Assembly: GCA_030608005.1 (NCBI GenBank)
Contig: JAUWIX010000006.1
Coordinates: 1 to 53,243, forward strand
DNA from: Dehalococcoidia bacterium
Lineage (GTDB): Bacteria; Chloroflexota; Dehalococcoidia; Dehalococcoidales; BS750m-G39
Direction: 5' to 3'
Length of the DNA stretch: 53,243 nt
Shown here: piece by piece, positions 9,025 to 17,439 of the stretch
Layout: every line of letters begins with the position of its first letter
Position numbering within the stretch: position 1 is the first letter of the stretch
Notes under the pieces: generated by a model
The model's input: only the letters and a program-made list of their open reading frames with translations
Told to the model about the DNA's origin: nothing
Databases searched by the model: none
Made by a program: the position numbers and the translations under genes

Positions 9025-11481
9025 TTACCGCACCACCAAGTTTACCAGCCTGCCGGGGACATAGATTGTCTTTAAGACCTCTTTGCCCTCAATGTAGGAC
9101 TTAACTCTTTGGTTATTTCGTGCTATATTTTTAGCCTCGGCTTCGTTAATAGATACCAGTGCCGTAACCCGGTCGCGCAGCTTACCGTTAACCTGAAGTA
9201 CCAGGGTAAATGCCTCATCCTTAGCCAGCTCTTCATCCCACTTGGGCCAGCTCTGATTATGGATACTATAGCTATGACCCGTCTGTTGCCACAGTTCCTC
9301 AGCCAGGTGCGGGGCAGTAGGAGCCAGCAGTAAGAGCAGGGTATCTACCGCCTGCCACCAGTCCGAATCAGTAATAGCCCCTATCTCCTTTGTCTTAGCC
9401 AGGTAATTGGTGAACGACATCAGTGCCGCTATCATAGTATTAAACCGGATTTTCTCCATATCCTCGGTAACCTTCCTGATAGTCTGGTGAGTAACACGAG
9501 ATAGCTGCTTTTCTGCTTTCTGCCTGACATCAGGACCAATCTTCCCACCCTGTTCATATCTTCCCAGCGCCAGGTTCCACACCCGATTAAGCCAGCGGCT
9601 TACGCCACTAATACCACTGTCATTCCACTCACCCCCCTGCTCCCAGGGGGCGACAAACATAAGATAGGCGCGCACCGCATCGGCACCCAGCTCAGAAACA
9701 TACTCGTCGGGGGTAATCACATTGCCCCGTGATTTACTCATCTTCTGCCGCTCAACAATAATAACCCCCTGGTTAAACAGGCGGGTAAATGGCTCACCAA
9801 AGTCAACCAGCCCCATATCCCGCAGTGCCTTAATAAAGAAGCGGGCATAAAACAGGTGCATGACAGCATGCTCAGCACCGCCGGTATAAAGGTCTACAGG
9901 CAACCAATACTTCACCCGTTCGGCATCAAATGGAGCGTTTTCACAATTGGGGCTGGCATAGCGCAAAAAATACCACGAGGAACACATAAAGGTATCCATA
10001 GTGTCGGTCTCACGCCTAGCTGGGGCTGAGCACCGCGGGCAAGTGATATTGACAAACTGCTCACAGTATTTCAGGGGGGATTCACCAGTGGGCTTAAACT
10101 CAGCGTCCTCGGGTAGTAATACCGGCAGGTCTTCCTCAGGGACGGGGACAATGCCACAGTTTGGGCAGTAAACTATAGGGATAGGCGCCCCCCAGTAGCG
10201 CTGACGAGAGATAAGCCAGTCACGAAGCCTGTAGGTTACGGTTCGCTTTCCCCAGCCCTTGTCCTCCAAAAAATCAGAGACTGCATCAATGCCCTGCTGG
10301 CTGGGGAGTCCATCAAACTGCCCTGAATTTACCATAGTGCCTAGTTCAGTATATGCCTGCTCAAGCTCCTCCCCACGCCATCCTGGTGGAGCGACTACTA
10401 CCTTAATTGGCAGGTTATACCTTTGGGCAAAGGCAAAGTCACGCTCATCATGAGCTGGCACCCCCATTACCATCCCAGTTCCATAGCTTAAGAGCACATA
10501 GTCGGCAATCCAGATAGGCACCATTTCACCATTAAGTCGGTTTACCACATAAGCCCCGGTAAATACCCCGTCCTTTTCCCTCTCGGTGGATAGCCTCTCA
10601 ATCTCGGTCTGGCGCCGTGACCGAGCCACATACTGTTCAACCTCAGCCTTCTTATCCGGCGAGGTCAGTTCAGCCACCAGAGGGTGCTCTGGAGCCAGAA
10701 CCATAAAGGTAACGCCAAAGGTGGTATCAGGACGAGTGGTAAATACCCTGATTTCCCTTTCTCCCACCCCGGGATGGTCAAGGGCGAAGGAAATCTCGGT
10801 GCCTACGCTCTTACCTACCCAGTTCCTCTGCATCACCTTTATTCGCTCCGGCCAGTCAATGCCATTGTGCTCCATAAGCTCATCGGCATACTTGGTAATG
10901 CGAAAAAACCACTGCTCCAAATCTCGCCGGTTGACTGCTGCCCCGCAACGCTCACAAAAGCCCTCCACCACCTGTTCATTAGCCAGCACTGTCTGGCAGT
11001 GGGGACACCAGTTAACCGGAGCCTTCCCCCGGTAAGCCAGACCATTCTCATATAGCTTCAAGAAGAACCACTGTGTCCACTTGTAATACTCAGGCAGGCA
11101 GGTAATCACCTCCCGGCTCCAGTCATAGATGGCGCCTATGCTCTTGAGCTGACGACGCATATTGTCTATGTTTTGTATCGTCCAGGTGAAAGGATGAATA
11201 CCACGGCTGATAGCGGCATTCTCAGCGGGAAGCCCAAAGGCATCAAAGCCCATAGGGTGAAGCACATTATAGCCCTGCATCCGCTTAAATCGGGCGTGAA
11301 CATCGGACGGAGCCATAGCATACCAGTGCCCAATGTGGAGGTCACCTGAGGTATAGGGGAACATGGTTAAGGCATACCACTTGGGCTTGGCACTTTCATC
11401 AGTAACCTCATACAGCCTGTCCTCAGCCCAGCGCTGCTGCCACTTCTTCTCTATCTCTTGCGGGTTATATTTAGCTATCAT
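9025..11481 (-). CDS. leuS: Leucyl-tRNA synthetase
   Basis: A class I aminoacyl-tRNA synthetase that charges tRNA-Leu. The start is taken at the ATG at 11481 (MIAKYNPQEIEKKW, 818 residues) because GGGGAAG lies six bases upstream. An in-frame ATG four codons earlier at 11493 would place that purine run inside the gene. The HIGH motif is near residue 50 (DLHIGHW) and KMSKS near 585 (ERQKMSKSRGN). Between them lie the zinc-like module (CPHC...CERC) and the CP1 editing domain (TTRPDTTFGVTFMVLAPEHP), so it is editing-competent by sequence. The C-terminal anticodon-binding domain ends VYVPGRLVNLVV-like. Length is typical. The leader carries a terminator-like hairpin directly before the coding sequence (see 11497-11536). 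Confidence 0.97.
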   Translation of the reverse strand: MIAKYNPQEIEKKWQQRWAEDRLYEVTDESAKPKWYALTMFPYTSGDLHIGHWYAMAPSDVHARFKRMQGYNVLHPMGFDAFGLPAENAAISRGIHPFTWTIQNIDNMRRQLKSIGAIYDWSREVITCLPEYYKWTQWFFLKLYENGLAYRGKAPVNWCPHCQTVLANEQVVEGFCERCGAAVNRRDLEQWFFRITKYADELMEHNGIDWPERIKVMQRNWVGKSVGTEISFALDHPGVGEREIRVFTTRPDTTFGVTFMVLAPEHPLVAELTSPDKKAEVEQYVARSRRQTEIERLSTEREKDGVFTGAYVVNRLNGEMVPIWIADYVLLSYGTGMVMGVPAHDERDFAFAQRYNLPIKVVVAPPGWRGEELEQAYTELGTMVNSGQFDGLPSQQGIDAVSDFLEDKGWGKRTVTYRLRDWLISRQRYWGAPIPIVYCPNCGIVPVPEEDLPVLLPEDAEFKPTGESPLKYCEQFVNITCPRCSAPARRETDTMDTFMCSSWYFLRYASPNCENAPFDAERVKYWLPVDLYTGGAEHAVMHLFYARFFIKALRDMGLVDFGEPFTRLFNQGVIIVERQKMSKSRGNVITPDEYVSELGADAVRAYLMFVAPWEQGGEWNDSGISGVSRWLNRVWNLALGRYEQGGKIGPDVRQKAEKQLSRVTHQTIRKVTEDMEKIRFNTMIAALMSFTNYLAKTKEIGAITDSDWWQAVDTLLLLLAPTAPHLAEELWQQTGHSYSIHNQSWPKWDEELAKDEAFTLVLQVNGKLRDRVTALVSINEAEAKNIARNNQRVKSYIEGKEVLKTIYVPGRLVNLVVR

Positions 11482-11496
11482 TATCTTCCCCATCTA

Positions 11497-11536
11497 AATA
11501 AAAGCCCCCACCAGAGTCCTATCTCTGGTCATGGCT
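11497..11536 (-). promoter_or_regulatory. Terminator-like hairpin in the leuS leader (possible attenuator)
   Basis: On the minus strand a 7-bp perfect stem ACCAGAG/CTCTGGT (six-base loop) is extended by AGCC/GGCT across a three-base internal loop. It is followed at once by TTTTATTT and then the leuS start region. Hairpin plus T-tract is the form of an intrinsic terminator. Its position inside the leader suggests attenuation. No T-box antiterminator sequence or obvious leader peptide was seen. Confidence 0.5.
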
Positions 11537-11547
11537 CTGTGAGGGTA

Positions 11548-11576
11548 ATTGTAACAAGATTGAAACTGTAGCGCAA
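11548..11576 (-). promoter_or_regulatory. Possible leuS promoter
   Basis: On the minus strand TTGCGC (11571-11576), a 17-bp spacer and TACAAT (11548-11553). The -10 box is one base off consensus and the -35 is weak. Transcription would begin about 5-10 bp before the leader hairpin. Confidence 0.4.
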
Positions 11577-11589
11577 TCTTTGGGGTGGA

Positions 11590-11735
11590 GAGAAGGGAGA
11601 GAGATTCTTTGGGTCTTACTTCCCACCCCCCCACCCTACAGGGGTTAAGGGCAAAGCCCCAATGGGTGGGCGGGTGGGAAGAAAGAGATATGTTAAAAAC
11701 AGGGAGGGGATGGGGGCAATGTCAAGGCGAAGGGC
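11590..11735. repeat. Intergenic GC-rich repeat between tRNA-Ala and leuS
   Basis: It contains the inverted pair TTCCCACCC...GGGTGGGAA around a GGGGTTAAGGGCAAAGCCCC hairpin. It also shares its far end (GGGAGGGGATGGGG and the AAAGAGATA/GTTAAAAAC segment, read on the opposite strand) with the copy at 27297-27559. It fills the space downstream of the tRNA on the minus strand. Confidence 0.65.
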
Positions 11736-11750
11736 AGCAGTGCCTTAATC

Positions 11751-11826
11751 TGGTGGAGCTGGGGGGATTCGAACCCCCTACCTTTTGACTGCCAGTCAAA
11801 CGTTCTCCCAACTGAACTACAGCCCC
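11751..11826 (-). tRNA. tRNA-Ala (anticodon GGC)
   Basis: The minus strand folds into a complete cloverleaf of 76 bases with an encoded CCA end. The acceptor stem is GGGGCTG/CAGCTCC, including the G3-U70 wobble pair that is the alanine identity element. The D stem is GTTC/GAAC, the anticodon stem TTTGA/TCAAA with loop CTGGCAG giving anticodon GGC, and the T stem GGGGG/CCCCC with loop TTCGAAT. It reads GCC and GCU alanine codons. It lies between the VTT-family membrane protein and leuS on the same strand. Confidence 0.96.
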
Positions 11827-11871
11827 TCAAGACACCATTTAATCTAGCAGAAAATGGCAGAGAGCGCAAGC

Positions 11872-12498
11872 CTAGATAGGCACACCCAGCATTCGGAGTA
11901 GACCTCCCAGCCCCCAGTAACCAGCGGCAGCCACGGTTATTCCTTTAATCGTCTTACCCCCCCAGCAAATAAGGAAATAACGCTGTATGCCAAAGCGTAG
12001 TGCCCCCGCAGCCAGAGCCGCAGGGTAAAAGAAAGGATTTAGCACTGCTGAAAGGACAAATAGAGTTAGCGTACCCCTCTTCTCTACCCACCCCAGCATT
12101 CGTGTGTAGATTGCCCGAATCTTCTGGTGCTCTATACCGTGGAGGGCAGCGCCACCACCATAGCCCGTCATGTAGATAGACAAGCCACCAACCGTCTCAC
12201 CCAAACCTGCTAAGGCACCAATAAACACCGGACCAAGGTAGGGGGCAAACGAGGGTCTCATTACCGTGCCCAAAGCAAATATCACCGGGGTCATGGGCAC
12301 TGGAGCCAGAATAGTGGCTCCGCCAAAAACACTGATAATAAAGGCGCCAAGATAACCATACTGCTCAAATGCCCGGACATTCTCCCAGAAAAAAACTACT
12401 GCCACCGCCAGTCCCACACTCAGGATTCCGCCCAGGATGCCTATATAATATTCCCACCTCCTCAAAGCCCCCCTCAGCTTGTCCCATTTAAGGCTCAC
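11872..12498 (-). CDS. VTT/DedA-family (YqaA-like) membrane protein
   Basis: A 208-residue integral membrane protein with a GTG start after AAGGTGTAGG. Hydrophobic helices lie near residues 18-38, 48-75, 85-110, 140-165 and 180-200. The central segment has the re-entrant-loop character of VTT-domain proteins: a glycine/proline-rich stretch (FGGATILAPVPMTPVIFALG) and G-x-x-x-G runs (GALAGLGETVGGLSIYMTGYGGG). DedA/VTT proteins are lipid scramblase or transporter-like membrane proteins. The exact substrate cannot be told from sequence. The closest subtype seems to be the short YqaA-like group. It is flanked by tRNA-Ala and the clpC operon, both minus strand, with no clear functional link. Confidence 0.8.
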   Translation of the reverse strand: MSLKWDKLRGALRRWEYYIGILGGILSVGLAVAVVFFWENVRAFEQYGYLGAFIISVFGGATILAPVPMTPVIFALGTVMRPSFAPYLGPVFIGALAGLGETVGGLSIYMTGYGGGAALHGIEHQKIRAIYTRMLGWVEKRGTLTLFVLSAVLNPFFYPAALAAGALRFGIQRYFLICWGGKTIKGITVAAAGYWGLGGLLRMLGVPI

Positions 12499-12557
12499 CC
12501 TACACCTTGCCTTCCCTTAAATCACAAAAATCCTGTTTAAATACTATTATAAAGAAA

Positions 12558-15017
12558 TTACTGCTCAGGCAATAGTTTAGCACCCGCTCTGGCGGTAAAG
12601 TTTAAGCCATCATCCCCAAGGTCAACCATAACCGTATCACCCTCGCTGAATTCTCCTCGCAATAGCTTGGTGGACAGAGGATTCTCAACATAGCGCTCTA
12701 TGGCCCGTCTGAGCGGTCGTGCCCCATATATCGGGTCATAGCCTTCCTTAGCCAACCATGACTTCACCCCTTCAGTTAGCTCAATGTTCAGCTTACGGTC
12801 AGCCAGACGCCCCTGCAAATCCTTCACCAGCAAATCAACAATGCTCCTGAGCTGCTGCTCAGTTAGCTGATGGAAAACTATTATCTCATCTATGCGATTG
12901 ATGAACTCGGGGCGGAAGGTCTTCTTCATCTCCGCCAGCACCTTTTCCTTCATGGTGTCGTAGGCTTGCTTCTGGGTTCTGGCTTCGTCTTTCTTAGTAG
13001 CGAAACCAATGCTCATATCCCGCTTGATAAACTCAACACCGACATTGCTGGTCATAATGACCACCGTATTCTTAAAATCTACCGTATGCCCATGACCATC
13101 GGTCAACCGCCCATCATCAAGTAGCTGGAGCAGGCTATTAAATACCTCAGGATGTGCCTTTTCAATCTCATCCAGCAGAATCACCCGATAGGGGCGTCGT
13201 CTCACTGCCTCGGTAAGTTGTCCCCCCTCCTCATAGCCAACATATCCCGGTGGGGCGCCAATAAGGCGTGATACGGTGTGCCTCTCCTGATACTCCGACA
13301 TATCCAGGCGCACCATAGCATTCTCATCATCGAACAGAAACCGGGCTAGAGTTCGAGCCAGCTCAGTCTTGCCGACGCCGGTTGGACCCAAGAAGATAAA
13401 GCTACCAATAGGTCGCCCTGGGTCCTTAATCCCGGCTCTACTCCGTCTGATAGCCTCAGAAATAGCAGTAACCGCCTCATCCTGATTTACCAGCCGTTCG
13501 TGAATCCGCTCCTCCATATGAAGTAGCTTCTCGGCTTCACCCTCCAGCATTTGTGATACAGGGATACCCGTCCACTTAGAGATTAGCTGGGCAATATCCT
13601 CCTCATCCACCACCCCGTCAATCTTCTCCTCCTGGAGCCACTTGGTCTTAGCCCGGTTATACTCCTCTTCCTGACGCACCCTCTCACTCTTAAGTTGGGC
13701 AGCATGCTCATAATCCTCCCGCTGTGAGGCTGCCTCCTCCTCATTGACTAACTGCTTAAGTCTCTGCTCCAGGGATTTAACCTGGGGCGGCGCACTCTCA
13801 GTATCAATGCGCAGCTTGCTGGCAGCCTCATCAATAAGGTCAATAGCCTTATCCGGCAGATACCGGTCTGAAATATAGCGCTGACCGAGTCTAGCCGCTG
13901 CTTCCAGAGCCTCATCATCAATCTTAATCTTATGGTGTGCCTCATACCTGGGGCGGAGCCCCTTGAGCATCTCAATGGTAGCCTCAATGCTGGGCTCGCC
14001 GATGAACACCGGCTGGAGGCGGCGCTCCAGCGCCTTATCCTTCTCAATGAACTTGCGGTATTCATCCAGGGTGGTAGCTCCCACACACTGCAGCTCACCA
14101 TGAGCCAGGGCTGGCTTCAGCATGTTACTGGCGTCAATAGCCCCCTCAGCTGCCCCAGCCCCAACCACAGTATGAAACTCATCAATAAACAGAATGATTT
14201 CGCCCTGTGCCTGCCGTATTTCATCCATTACCGCCTTAAGTCGCTCCTCAAACTCGCCGCGGAACTTGCTCCCTGCCACCAACGCCCCCATATCCAGAGC
14301 CACTACTTTGCGCCCTTTAAGAGAATTGGGAACATCATCAGCTACAATCTTTTGTGCCAGTCCTTCAGCAATAGCCGTTTTGCCCACCCCGGCATCGCCA
14401 ACAATCACCGGGTTATTCTTGGTGCGCCGGGTAAGTATCTGCATCACCCGCTTAATCTCCTCATCCCGACCGATAACCGGGTCAAGCTTACCCCGGCGAG
14501 CAAGCTCAGTCAGGTCACGACCATACTTTTCCAGCGAGCGATACTTGCTCTCCGCCCTGGCATCGGTAACCCGGTGCCCACCACGAAGCTTCTGCAAGGC
14601 ACGATATACCTTTTCCTGGTCAATGCCGAAGCGGTGAAGGATGCTAGCCACTTCCCCTTTCTGCTCCCCAGCCATGGCAATAAGCAGGTGTTCAGTGCCA
14701 ATAAACTCGTCCTTGAGTCTATCAGCTTCATCACCAGCCCTCCTTATCAGGTCAACAATGCGTGGGGTAGCGTAGATTTGCGCCACCTCATAAGCAACCT
14801 TTGGCGACTTCTCCAAGACTGCTTCCACCTCCCGCCTCACCGGTTCAACATTAACATCAAGCTCCCTAAATATATCACCAACCAATCCGCTCTCCTGCTG
14901 CAGCAGTGCCAGCAAGATATGCTCCACATCCCACTGGCTATGGTGATACTGATGAACCAGCTCCTGGGAAGCAACCAATGCCTCCTGCGCCTGTTCAGTA
15001 AATCTCTCTTGCCTCAT
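12558..15017 (-). CDS. clpC: ClpC-type AAA+ unfoldase (ClpP partner)
   Basis: An 819-residue Hsp100 ATPase. Residues 1-150 form the double Clp-N repeat domain. The first AAA domain has Walker A GDAGVGKT at 207-214 and Walker [10 protein letters not shown]. The middle region is short and carries a UVR-like motif ([12 protein letters not shown]), as in ClpC and unlike the long ClpB coiled coil. The second AAA domain has [12 protein letters not shown] and [12 protein letters not shown]. An IGF tripeptide ([12 protein letters not shown]) sits where ClpC docks on ClpP, so a protein-degradation role is likely rather than disaggregation. It is the last gene of a dnaJ-hspR-clpC operon, with a 52-bp gap from hspR and its own ribosome site GTAGGTGG. 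Control by HspR is expected. Confidence 0.92.
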   Translation of the reverse strand: MRQERFTEQAQEALVASQELVHQYHHSQWDVEHILLALLQQESGLVGDIFRELDVNVEPVRREVEAVLEKSPKVAYEVAQIYATPRIVDLIRRAGDEADRLKDEFIGTEHLLIAMAGEQKGEVASILHRFGIDQEKVYRALQKLRGGHRVTDARAESKYRSLEKYGRDLTELARRGKLDPVIGRDEEIKRVMQILTRRTKNNPVIVGDAGVGKTAIAEGLAQKIVADDVPNSLKGRKVVALDMGALVAGSKFRGEFEERLKAVMDEIRQAQGEIILFIDEFHTVVGAGAAEGAIDASNMLKPALAHGELQCVGATTLDEYRKFIEKDKALERRLQPVFIGEPSIEATIEMLKGLRPRYEAHHKIKIDDEALEAAARLGQRYISDRYLPDKAIDLIDEAASKLRIDTESAPPQVKSLEQRLKQLVNEEEAASQREDYEHAAQLKSERVRQEEEYNRAKTKWLQEEKIDGVVDEEDIAQLISKWTGIPVSQMLEGEAEKLLHMEERIHERLVNQDEAVTAISEAIRRSRAGIKDPGRPIGSFIFLGPTGVGKTELARTLARFLFDDENAMVRLDMSEYQERHTVSRLIGAPPGYVGYEEGGQLTEAVRRRPYRVILLDEIEKAHPEVFNSLLQLLDDGRLTDGHGHTVDFKNTVVIMTSNVGVEFIKRDMSIGFATKKDEARTQKQAYDTMKEKVLAEMKKTFRPEFINRIDEIIVFHQLTEQQLRSIVDLLVKDLQGRLADRKLNIELTEGVKSWLAKEGYDPIYGARPLRRAIERYVENPLSTKLLRGEFSEGDTVMVDLGDDGLNFTARAGAKLLPEQ

Positions 15018-15069
15018 AAACCACCTACATCATCATAGTTCACATAAATATGGCTTAGCTCCTAGCCTT

Positions 15070-15384
15070 CTAATGCCCTGCCTGCCTTAATCTATCTAGC
15101 TCCGATTCCAGTTCCTGCACATGGTTTTGCAATTCAAGTATTTGCTGCATCACTCTCATAATAACCTCTACCCCAGCCAGGTTAACCCCCATATCATCCA
15201 TCAGGGTCTTTACCCGCCTCAGGCGGGCTATATCCCTCTCCGAATACAGCCGAATATTGCCCCCAGAGCGGGATGGCTCTATTATGCCAACCCTTTCATA
15301 ATAGCGCAAGGTGTGAGTTTGCACACCTACCATTCTGGCAGCTACACTTATCACATAACATGGTTCAGTATCATCAAGATTCAT
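15070..15384 (-). CDS. hspR: MerR-family heat-shock repressor, HspR-like
   Basis: A 104-residue regulator. Residues 11-37 form the MerR winged helix-turn-helix (VISVAARMVGVQTHTLRYYE), and the wing GGNIRLYSERDIARLRRV follows. The remainder is a Leu/Glu-rich coiled coil for dimerisation (ILELQNHVQELESELDRLR). HspR proteins repress their own heat-shock operon, often with DnaK as corepressor, and are typically encoded next to dnaJ or clp genes, exactly as here. The gene lies 16 bp after the DnaJ-like gene and 52 bp before clpC. Its likely target is the palindromic promoter at 16317-16349. That dyad differs from the published HAIR consensus, so the assignment is inferred from context. Confidence 0.87.
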   Translation of the reverse strand: MNLDDTEPCYVISVAARMVGVQTHTLRYYERVGIIEPSRSGGNIRLYSERDIARLRRVKTLMDDMGVNLAGVEVIMRVMQQILELQNHVQELESELDRLRQAGH

Positions 15385-15400
15385 AATAACCTATATCCTA

Positions 15401-16297
15401 TCAACCTGAGCGAAGCTGACCAAGCTGCTTAAATAGCTCCTTCTCCTGCTGAGTCAGGTTAGTGGGCAATACTACGTTCACCTTAGCCAACAGGGCACCA
15501 CGGACAGAATTGCCCAGATGGGGCATACCCTGCCCTGCCAGGCGAAAGGCACGCCCATTCTGAGTCTCTGGTGGAATCTTCAATGCCAGCTTGCCCCTAA
15601 GAGTAGTCACCTGAACCTCACCACCCAGCATGGCTACCACCAATGGCACCGCCACCCCAACATATAGGTCATCGCCCCGCCGCTGGAACAAGTGGTGTGG
15701 CTTAACCGAAATCACCAGGTAAAGGTCACCCCTCACCCCACCGTAACCCCCTCCGCCTTTACCGGCAATGCGAACCCGAGACCCATCCTTAACCCCGGGC
15801 GGAATCTTGACCTCAAGACGCTTACCATCCTCAAGGCTAATAGTGCGGGTTGTCCCGTGATAGGCTTCTTCCAAGGTTACCTCCAGCGGGTATTCTACAT
15901 CCCGACCTCGCCTGGGCTGAACCCGACGGCTGGAAGCTCCGGTGGTAAAACCGCGGAGCAAATCATCAAACAGGCTACCCATCTCATCCTCGCCGAAGTA
16001 AACCTTGGTGCCACCTTGACTGAAATCCCAGAATGGTGCCTGCTGCCGCCCCGCACGGGCAAACTGGTCAGCATACTGCCACTGGTCTCCAAATTGGTCA
16101 TACTTCTGCCGCTTCTCCTTGTCGGACAGAACCTCATAAGCCTCATTTATCTGCTTAAACCTTGCCTCTGCCGACTTGTCACCGGGGTTAACATCAGGGT
16201 GATACCTGCGCGCCAGCCGCCGGTAAGCCTGCTTTATCTCACGCTCACTGGCATTCCTATTAACCCCCAATATACTATAGTAATCGTTGCCTGCCAT
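15401..16297 (-). CDS. DnaJ-like cochaperone, CbpA type (no zinc finger)
   Basis: A 298-residue Hsp40. The J domain covers residues 1-70 with the HPD motif at 33-35. A linker rich in Gln, Phe and Gly follows ([20 protein letters not shown]), then two C-terminal substrate-binding barrels ([33 protein letters not shown]). The four CxxCxGxG zinc motifs of classical DnaJ are absent, so it belongs to the CbpA/type II class. The classical DnaJ is at 37316-38422. Upstream is a consensus promoter and the ribosome site TAGGAAGAAAG. It heads the operon with hspR and clpC and probably feeds clients to DnaK (33980-35878) under HspR control. Confidence 0.93.
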   Translation of the reverse strand: MAGNDYYSILGVNRNASEREIKQAYRRLARRYHPDVNPGDKSAEARFKQINEAYEVLSDKEKRQKYDQFGDQWQYADQFARAGRQQAPFWDFSQGGTKVYFGEDEMGSLFDDLLRGFTTGASSRRVQPRRGRDVEYPLEVTLEEAYHGTTRTISLEDGKRLEVKIPPGVKDGSRVRIAGKGGGGYGGVRGDLYLVISVKPHHLFQRRGDDLYVGVAVPLVVAMLGGEVQVTTLRGKLALKIPPETQNGRAFRLAGQGMPHLGNSVRGALLAKVNVVLPTNLTQQEKELFKQLGQLRSG

Positions 16298-16316
16298 CTT
16301 TCTTCCTATATCCGCA

Positions 16317-16349
16317 AAGTATTATAAACTATTTTATAATACTTGTCAA
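16317..16349 (-). promoter_or_regulatory. Consensus promoter with embedded 28-bp perfect dyad (dnaJ-hspR-clpC)
   Basis: On the minus strand the -35 is TTGACA (16344-16349), the spacer is 17 bp and the -10 is TATAAT (16321-16326). All twelve consensus bases match. The spacer and -10 lie inside a perfect inverted repeat of 12-bp arms (AAGTATTATAAA and its complement) around a 4-bp centre, at 16317-16344. A dimeric repressor bound there would block polymerase. HspR, encoded second in the operon, is the natural candidate. Confidence 0.85.
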
Positions 16350-16489
16350 TAATTTTTAAGGAAAATTAACAAAATCTTATAAACTTCTTGGCAAAATTTG
16401 TAAATATACTATACTGCTAATAAGGGGGAGGGGGTGGGCAACCGGACTAAATAAATTAACAAGGTTAAAGCCACTGTTCCAACTGGTAT

Positions 16490-17074
16490 TCAGCTTTTAG
16501 CCCCCGTCACCCGGGCAAAAATATCCAGAAACTGATGCAGTATCCTGGCAGTTGCCCCCCAGATTACCCTTCCCTGATAATGATAATAGTATGAGGTAAC
16601 TGCTTGACCGCCTATGTTCTCGGTCTCCTGACGCAGGCAATCCTTATCCATCAGCGCCGAAATAGGGACTTCAATTATCTCCTCAGTCTCCCACCCGTCC
16701 ACCTTGAACTTATATGGCCAGGGGATAAAACCAACAAAGGGGGAGATAATATAGCTTGAAGTGGTGGTAATGGTATCATCCAGTTCCCCCAATACCTCAA
16801 CCTCACCAGGTACTAAGCCTATCTCCTCAGCACATTCGCGTAAGGCGGTATCAACCAGCGTCCTGTCCCCCTCCTGGCATGCTCCCCCGGGAAAGGATAT
16901 CTGCCCCTTATGCTCCTTCACCCTCTCTGTCCGTTTAGTAAACAGGATATAATACTCCTCCTGTTTATAATAGATAGGCACTAGCACCGCCGATGGCACC
17001 CGCTTAGCATCAATGATGTGCTGCTCTTGTCTCCGGGAAAGGGCCTCCCTCAGCCTTTGCTCCATAGCTATCAT
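16490..17074 (-). CDS. Nudix hydrolase, CoA pyrophosphatase (NudL-like)
   Basis: A 194-residue Nudix protein. The Nudix box runs from FPGG (61-64) to REC-AEEIGL (79-87). Just before it is the CoA-subfamily signature, of the form L-F-T-K-R, a basic residue, then G three residues before FPGG (LFTKRTERVKEHKGQISFPGG spans 45-64). The canonical first Nudix glutamate is not in its usual place, as in other NudL proteins. Family enzymes cleave CoA or oxidised CoA to phosphopantetheine and adenosine 3',5'-bisphosphate. The start follows a GGTGG-rich ribosome site. It precedes the heat-shock promoter on the same strand. A role in CoA turnover is inferred. Confidence 0.85.
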   Translation of the reverse strand: MIAMEQRLREALSRRQEQHIIDAKRVPSAVLVPIYYKQEEYYILFTKRTERVKEHKGQISFPGGACQEGDRTLVDTALRECAEEIGLVPGEVEVLGELDDTITTTSSYIISPFVGFIPWPYKFKVDGWETEEIIEVPISALMDKDCLRQETENIGGQAVTSYYYHYQGRVIWGATARILHQFLDIFARVTGAKS

Positions 17075-17108
17075 GATAACACCACCCCCGTAGCCAATAC
17101 AAACTGAG

Positions 17109-17320
17109 CTAGTTCAGATAGATTGGTGATACAGATTATCATGTTTCGTTTTTCTGCGGCATTGACCCCATCCCCCTGACCCCCTTCCCCTAGAAGGGGA
17201 AGGGGGAAGTAGTTTTAAGAGGGGGCTTCGCCCCCTCTTTTTCATTCCTCCCCCTCCCTTGGTAAGGGAGGGGGACAAAGGGGGAGGGTTGTAAAATATT
17301 AAGGAGGTGAGGTAGATAAA
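17109..17320. repeat. Long mosaic intergenic repeat, copy A
   Basis: This fills most of the 365-bp gap between the Nudix gene and pyrG. It opens with a non-palindromic block (CTAGTTCAGATAGATTGG to GGCATTGACCCC) and continues with CCCCTTCCCC/GGGGAAGGGG and AGAGGGGGC-TTC-GCCCCCTCT hairpins. It then has a CCCCCTCCCTT/AAGGGAGGGGG hairpin and ends in GGAGGTGAGGTAGATAAA. The copy at 27297-27559 shares both ends. Apart from the pyrG promoter nothing else is seen in the gap. Confidence 0.85.
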
Positions 17321-17340
17321 CAATCTAAACCAAGACAAAC

Positions 17341-17369
17341 TTGACAATTAATATTTGCCTCATTATAAT
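17341..17369 (+). promoter_or_regulatory. Consensus sigma-70 promoter of pyrG
   Basis: TTGACA (17341-17346), a 17-bp spacer and TATAAT (17364-17369) match consensus fully. Transcription should start near 17376, giving a leader of about 64 bases. No strong ribosome-binding sequence is visible before the ATG at 17440, and no pyrimidine-sensing GGGC start or attenuator was recognised. Confidence 0.85.
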
Positions 17370-17439
17370 ATATAAAAGTCCCCACCTCTTTATGTAAGGT
17401 TGCTTTCTGGATTGAATCCCTAGAGTTTGGTTTTCCCAG

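Noticed and set aside
10586-11055. Two overlapping plus-strand frames opposite leuS
   Set aside because: leuS motifs occupy this region without a break, and the plus-strand translations have no recognisable features.
11494-11750. T-box riboswitch upstream of leuS
   Set aside because: The leader after the likely promoter is too short, and no T-box antiterminator consensus or leucine specifier loop was found. Only the hairpin with a T-tract is supported.
11585-11788. Plus-strand frame of 67 codons over the tRNA and repeat
   Set aside because: It runs through the antisense of tRNA-Ala and the GC-rich repeat. No protein character.
13932-15038. Long plus-strand open frame of 368 codons opposite clpC
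   Set aside because: It is fully antisense to a well conserved clpC, has no family resemblance and no ribosome site. Its length is a by-product of clpC codon use.
17109-17320. Insertion sequence or transposon
   Set aside because: No transposase frame, no clear terminal inverted repeats and no target duplication are visible. It is recorded only as a repeat.
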